Origin: Sporomusa acidovorans
Lineage (GTDB): Bacteria; Bacillota; Negativicutes; Sporomusales; Sporomusaceae
Assembly (NCBI RefSeq): GCF_900101845.1
Contig: NZ_FNAM01000043.1
Location: 1 to 50,058 of the forward strand
Direction of reading: 5' to 3'
DNA length: 50,058 nt
The notes beneath the pieces were generated by a model. The model was given only the letters and a program-made list of their open reading frames with translations. It was not told the origin of the DNA and ran no database searches. Below, one piece after another: positions 48,038 to 50,058 of the stretch; position 1 is the first letter of the stretch; every line of letters starts with the position of its first letter. A program made the translations under genes and the position numbers.

Positions 48038-49440
48038 ACGGAAATATCAAACCCATGACAACGCTAGCGGAAATCTGCACAGAAGCGGATAAACTTCGCC
48101 TCCGTACCGGCAACGCGCTTGGCGATACGATTGTATCCGACATTTACGCCAATGCCGAACAGATAACGCGTAAAGTAGTCACCCATAAACAGGAAAACAA
48201 GTCCTCCTGGGATGCTAAACTCGATGACATCCTCACATCCCGTCTTTTCGGCTACCCGATCATGCTGGCGCTGTTAGGGCTTGTTTTCTGGATTACCATC
48301 GAAGGCGCGAATGTGCCTTCCGGCATGCTTGCAGACACTTTCTTCGCCTTTCAGGATCAGCTTACCGAATGGTTTGAACTTGCCGGAGCTCCAGATTGGC
48401 TCCACGGTGTCCTCGTCCTAGGGCTTTATCGGGGTCTAGCCTGGGTCGTATCCGTTATGTTGCCGCCGATGGCCATTTTCTTTCCCTTGTTTACCCTCTT
48501 AGAAGACCTAGGCTATCTGCCGAGAGTTGCTTTTAATATGGATAATTTCTTTAAAAAATGCAAGGCTTGCGGCAAACAAGCGTTAACCATGTGCATGGGC
48601 TTTGGTTGTAACGCCGCCGGCATTGTATCCTGCCGGATCATTGACTCGCCGCGTGAACGGCTCATTGCGATTCTGACCAATAATTTCGTGCCGTGTAACG
48701 GACGTTTTCCCACCCTCATTGCGGTAGCTACCATCTTTTTCGGCGGCGCGTTCTCCTCGGAATACGAAACAGCAATCGCCGCGTTAACAATAACCGGCTT
48801 AGTACTTCTCGGCATCGCGACCACATTTGCCGTATCCTGGATACTATCGCATACCATTCTCAAAGGGGAGCCCTCCTCCCTGGTATTAGAACTGCCGCCC
48901 TACCGCCCGCCGCAAGTCGGTGCGATCATTTACCGCTCAATCATTGACCGTACTCTCTTTGTGCTGAAGCGTGCCGTCATCATGGCCGCTCCCGCCGGCG
49001 CGATTACCTGGATACTAGCGAACATCTACATAGGAGAATTGAGCATCATCGGCCATCTTGCCGGTTGGCTGCAGCCGCTTGGTTACGCCATCGGTATTGA
49101 CGGGTTCATTCTCCTGGCGTTCATTCTCGGCCTGCCGGCCAATGAAATCGTCGTGCCCATTCTCCTCATGAGCTATCTGGCCACAGGCCAAATGATGGAG
49201 TTTGAAAGTTTCGATGAACTCCGCCAGATACTGCTTGATAATGACTGGACCTGGCTGACCGCCGTCTGTACCATGCTGTTTTGCCTGCTGCACTGGCCTT
49301 GTACTACAACCCTGCTCTCCGCCTACAAAGAATCCGGTAGTGTCAAATGGACCTTCCTGTCCTTCCTTATCCCGACTGGTATCGCTTTCGCCGTTTGTTT
49401 CGTCGTAGCGCAATCGGCAAGACTCCTGGGGCTTGCCTAA
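48034..49440 (+). CDS. feoB: FeoB membrane domain protein
   Basis: 468 residues carrying the permease part of FeoB as a separate protein. It has a cytosolic helical lead-in (about 1-75), then eight or more membrane helices with the Gate motifs: VVSVMLPPMAIFFPLFTLLED with GYLPRVAF, TMCMGFGCNAAGIVSCRII and NNFVPCNGRFPTLIAVATIF. The later half repeats the gate (FILGLPANEIVVPILLMSYL). The start is GTG at 48034 with AGGAGGAGG 10 nt upstream. The upstream in-frame start lies inside the GTPase gene. Confidence 0.92.
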   Translation: MNGNIKPMTTLAEICTEADKLRLRTGNALGDTIVSDIYANAEQITRKVVTHKQENKSSWDAKLDDILTSRLFGYPIMLALLGLVFWITIEGANVPSGMLADTFFAFQDQLTEWFELAGAPDWLHGVLVLGLYRGLAWVVSVMLPPMAIFFPLFTLLEDLGYLPRVAFNMDNFFKKCKACGKQALTMCMGFGCNAAGIVSCRIIDSPRERLIAILTNNFVPCNGRFPTLIAVATIFFGGAFSSEYETAIAALTITGLVLLGIATTFAVSWILSHTILKGEPSSLVLELPPYRPPQVGAIIYRSIIDRTLFVLKRAVIMAAPAGAITWILANIYIGELSIIGHLAGWLQPLGYAIGIDGFILLAFILGLPANEIVVPILLMSYLATGQMMEFESFDELRQILLDNDWTWLTAVCTMLFCLLHWPCTTTLLSAYKESGSVKWTFLSFLIPTGIAFAVCFVVAQSARLLGLA

Positions 49441-49537
49441 TGTTACTATGCAGTTGCCGGACACATTCCACATAGTTCTCTATTCCGCTAACTCTATTTA
49501 TCAAACCGGACAGTCTCCGCTGTCTGGGTGGTTGTAA

Positions 49538-49835
49538 AACGGCAAGGTCTACCTCATCAACCCCAACGGCATCCTCTTCGCCCCCGGGTCGCAGGTGAAC
49601 GTGGGCGGCGGCCAGGTGGCCTCCACCCTCAACCTCTCTGACAGCGACTTTCTCAGCGGCAATACCGTCTTTGCGAAAGACGGCAGCGTGATCAATCAGG
49701 GCCATATCACTGCTACGAACGAAGCGATGCTCATCGCCGCCAAGGCGGTTAACGAAAGGACTGTCCATTGTCATCGGCAAAAATGAAGTTGTTTGCGGCG
49801 GCATGGATATTACGGCTGATGTTTTGAAAAAATAA
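49538..49835 (+). pseudogene. Remnant of a filamentous haemagglutinin (two-partner secretion) gene
   Basis: Starting right after a stop, NGKVYLINPNGILFAPGSQV and the following VASTLNLSDSDFLSGNTVFA and INQGHITATNEAM match the secretion domain of FhaB-like TpsA exoproteins. It lacks a start and signal peptide, and the frame ends at 49786. In a second frame, IVIGKNEVVCGGMDITADVL ends at TAA 49833-49835 and looks like the tail of another protein. This is a composite deletion scar. 49441-49537 shows no gene. Confidence 0.7.
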
Positions 49836-49850
49836 CCGGCAAATAAACAT

Positions 49851-49890
49851 GCGAATGGCCGGCCGGGAAGTATCCCGGCCGGCCATTCGC
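49851..49890. terminator. Perfect 18-bp GC-rich hairpin
   Basis: GCGAATGGCCGGCCGGGA and its exact complement flank AGTA. There is no T tract on either side, so it may be a strong pause or terminator-like hairpin or an intergenic palindrome. Confidence 0.55.
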
Positions 49891-50008
49891 ACATTCTCCC
49901 AAGTGTATGACATACCTAGTCTCTTATTAGGAACGTAAGCGTCAAACAATCGCCACATAGTGAACGCGCCCCCAGCCTGAGATAATAGTCTCAGGAGGGA
50001 TGCAAAAA

Positions 50009-50058
50009 ATGAAACCTGATAAACGAAAAACCTTTTCTGATGCCGAAAAAGCATTGTT
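50009..50058 (+). CDS. Start of an unknown gene, runs off the window
   Basis: ATG at 50009 with AGGAGG 10 nt upstream (49993-49998) opens MKPDKRKTFSDAEKAL to the window end. An in-frame ATG at 50000 is too close to the ribosome binding site. Sixteen residues are too few to assign. Confidence 0.5.
   Translation, partial: MKPDKRKTFSDAEKAL

Overview
The window looks like a chromosomal segment of a spore-forming, diderm member of the Firmicutes, most likely Negativicutes (Sporomusaceae-like). Gram-positive style traits are strong AGGAGG ribosome binding sites, an S-box SAM riboswitch, a LexA-type SOS promoter and CotF-type spore coat genes. Outer-membrane traits are TonB-dependent receptors, an autotransporter barrel with an extended type V signal peptide, and a filamentous haemagglutinin remnant. 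The genus is inference. No rRNA, tRNA, CRISPR array or transposase was seen.

0-17 kb is ordinary housekeeping DNA: the 3' end of atpC, a complete minus-strand histidine operon hisGDCBHAF(IE), an outlying hisZ with a yerC/hisR-type regulator, an S-box-controlled metQ, a TetR/DUF456 pair, purD, a YdcF-type protein and glnS.

17-32 kb is a GC-rich accessory block, entirely on the minus strand. It starts (at its 32 kb end) with a cobalamin riboswitch that drives a giant fusion of an autotransporter and a TonB-dependent receptor. Next come a Ser/Thr/Gly-rich propeller-like protein, an unknown protein, a CHAT-domain caspase-like protease and a coiled-coil/DUF2325 protein. A second cobalamin riboswitch follows, then a YbjN-like protein, a secreted helical protein, an unknown 373-residue protein, a tiny membrane protein and an orphan half-length Cas10/Csm1-like protein with degenerate HD residues. 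The two aptamers are identical over about 170 nt. Each is preceded by a second conserved structured leader ending in its own terminator, which is a candidate unrecognised riboswitch.

32-41 kb is a cobalamin-riboswitch-controlled metal or metallophore uptake operon, also on the minus strand. It encodes a TonB receptor broken by a one-base frameshift, a substrate-binding protein fused to its permease, a second permease, two ATPases and a truncated CbiK-like cobaltochelatase. B12-repressed cobalt acquisition is the simplest reading.

41-50 kb holds a Cache-domain chemoreceptor and AT-rich hypothetical genes. It also has a small LexA-like repressor behind two SOS boxes, two CotF-type coat genes, and feoA with a split feoB behind three tandem palindromes. 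The window ends with a haemagglutinin fragment and the start of an unknown gene.
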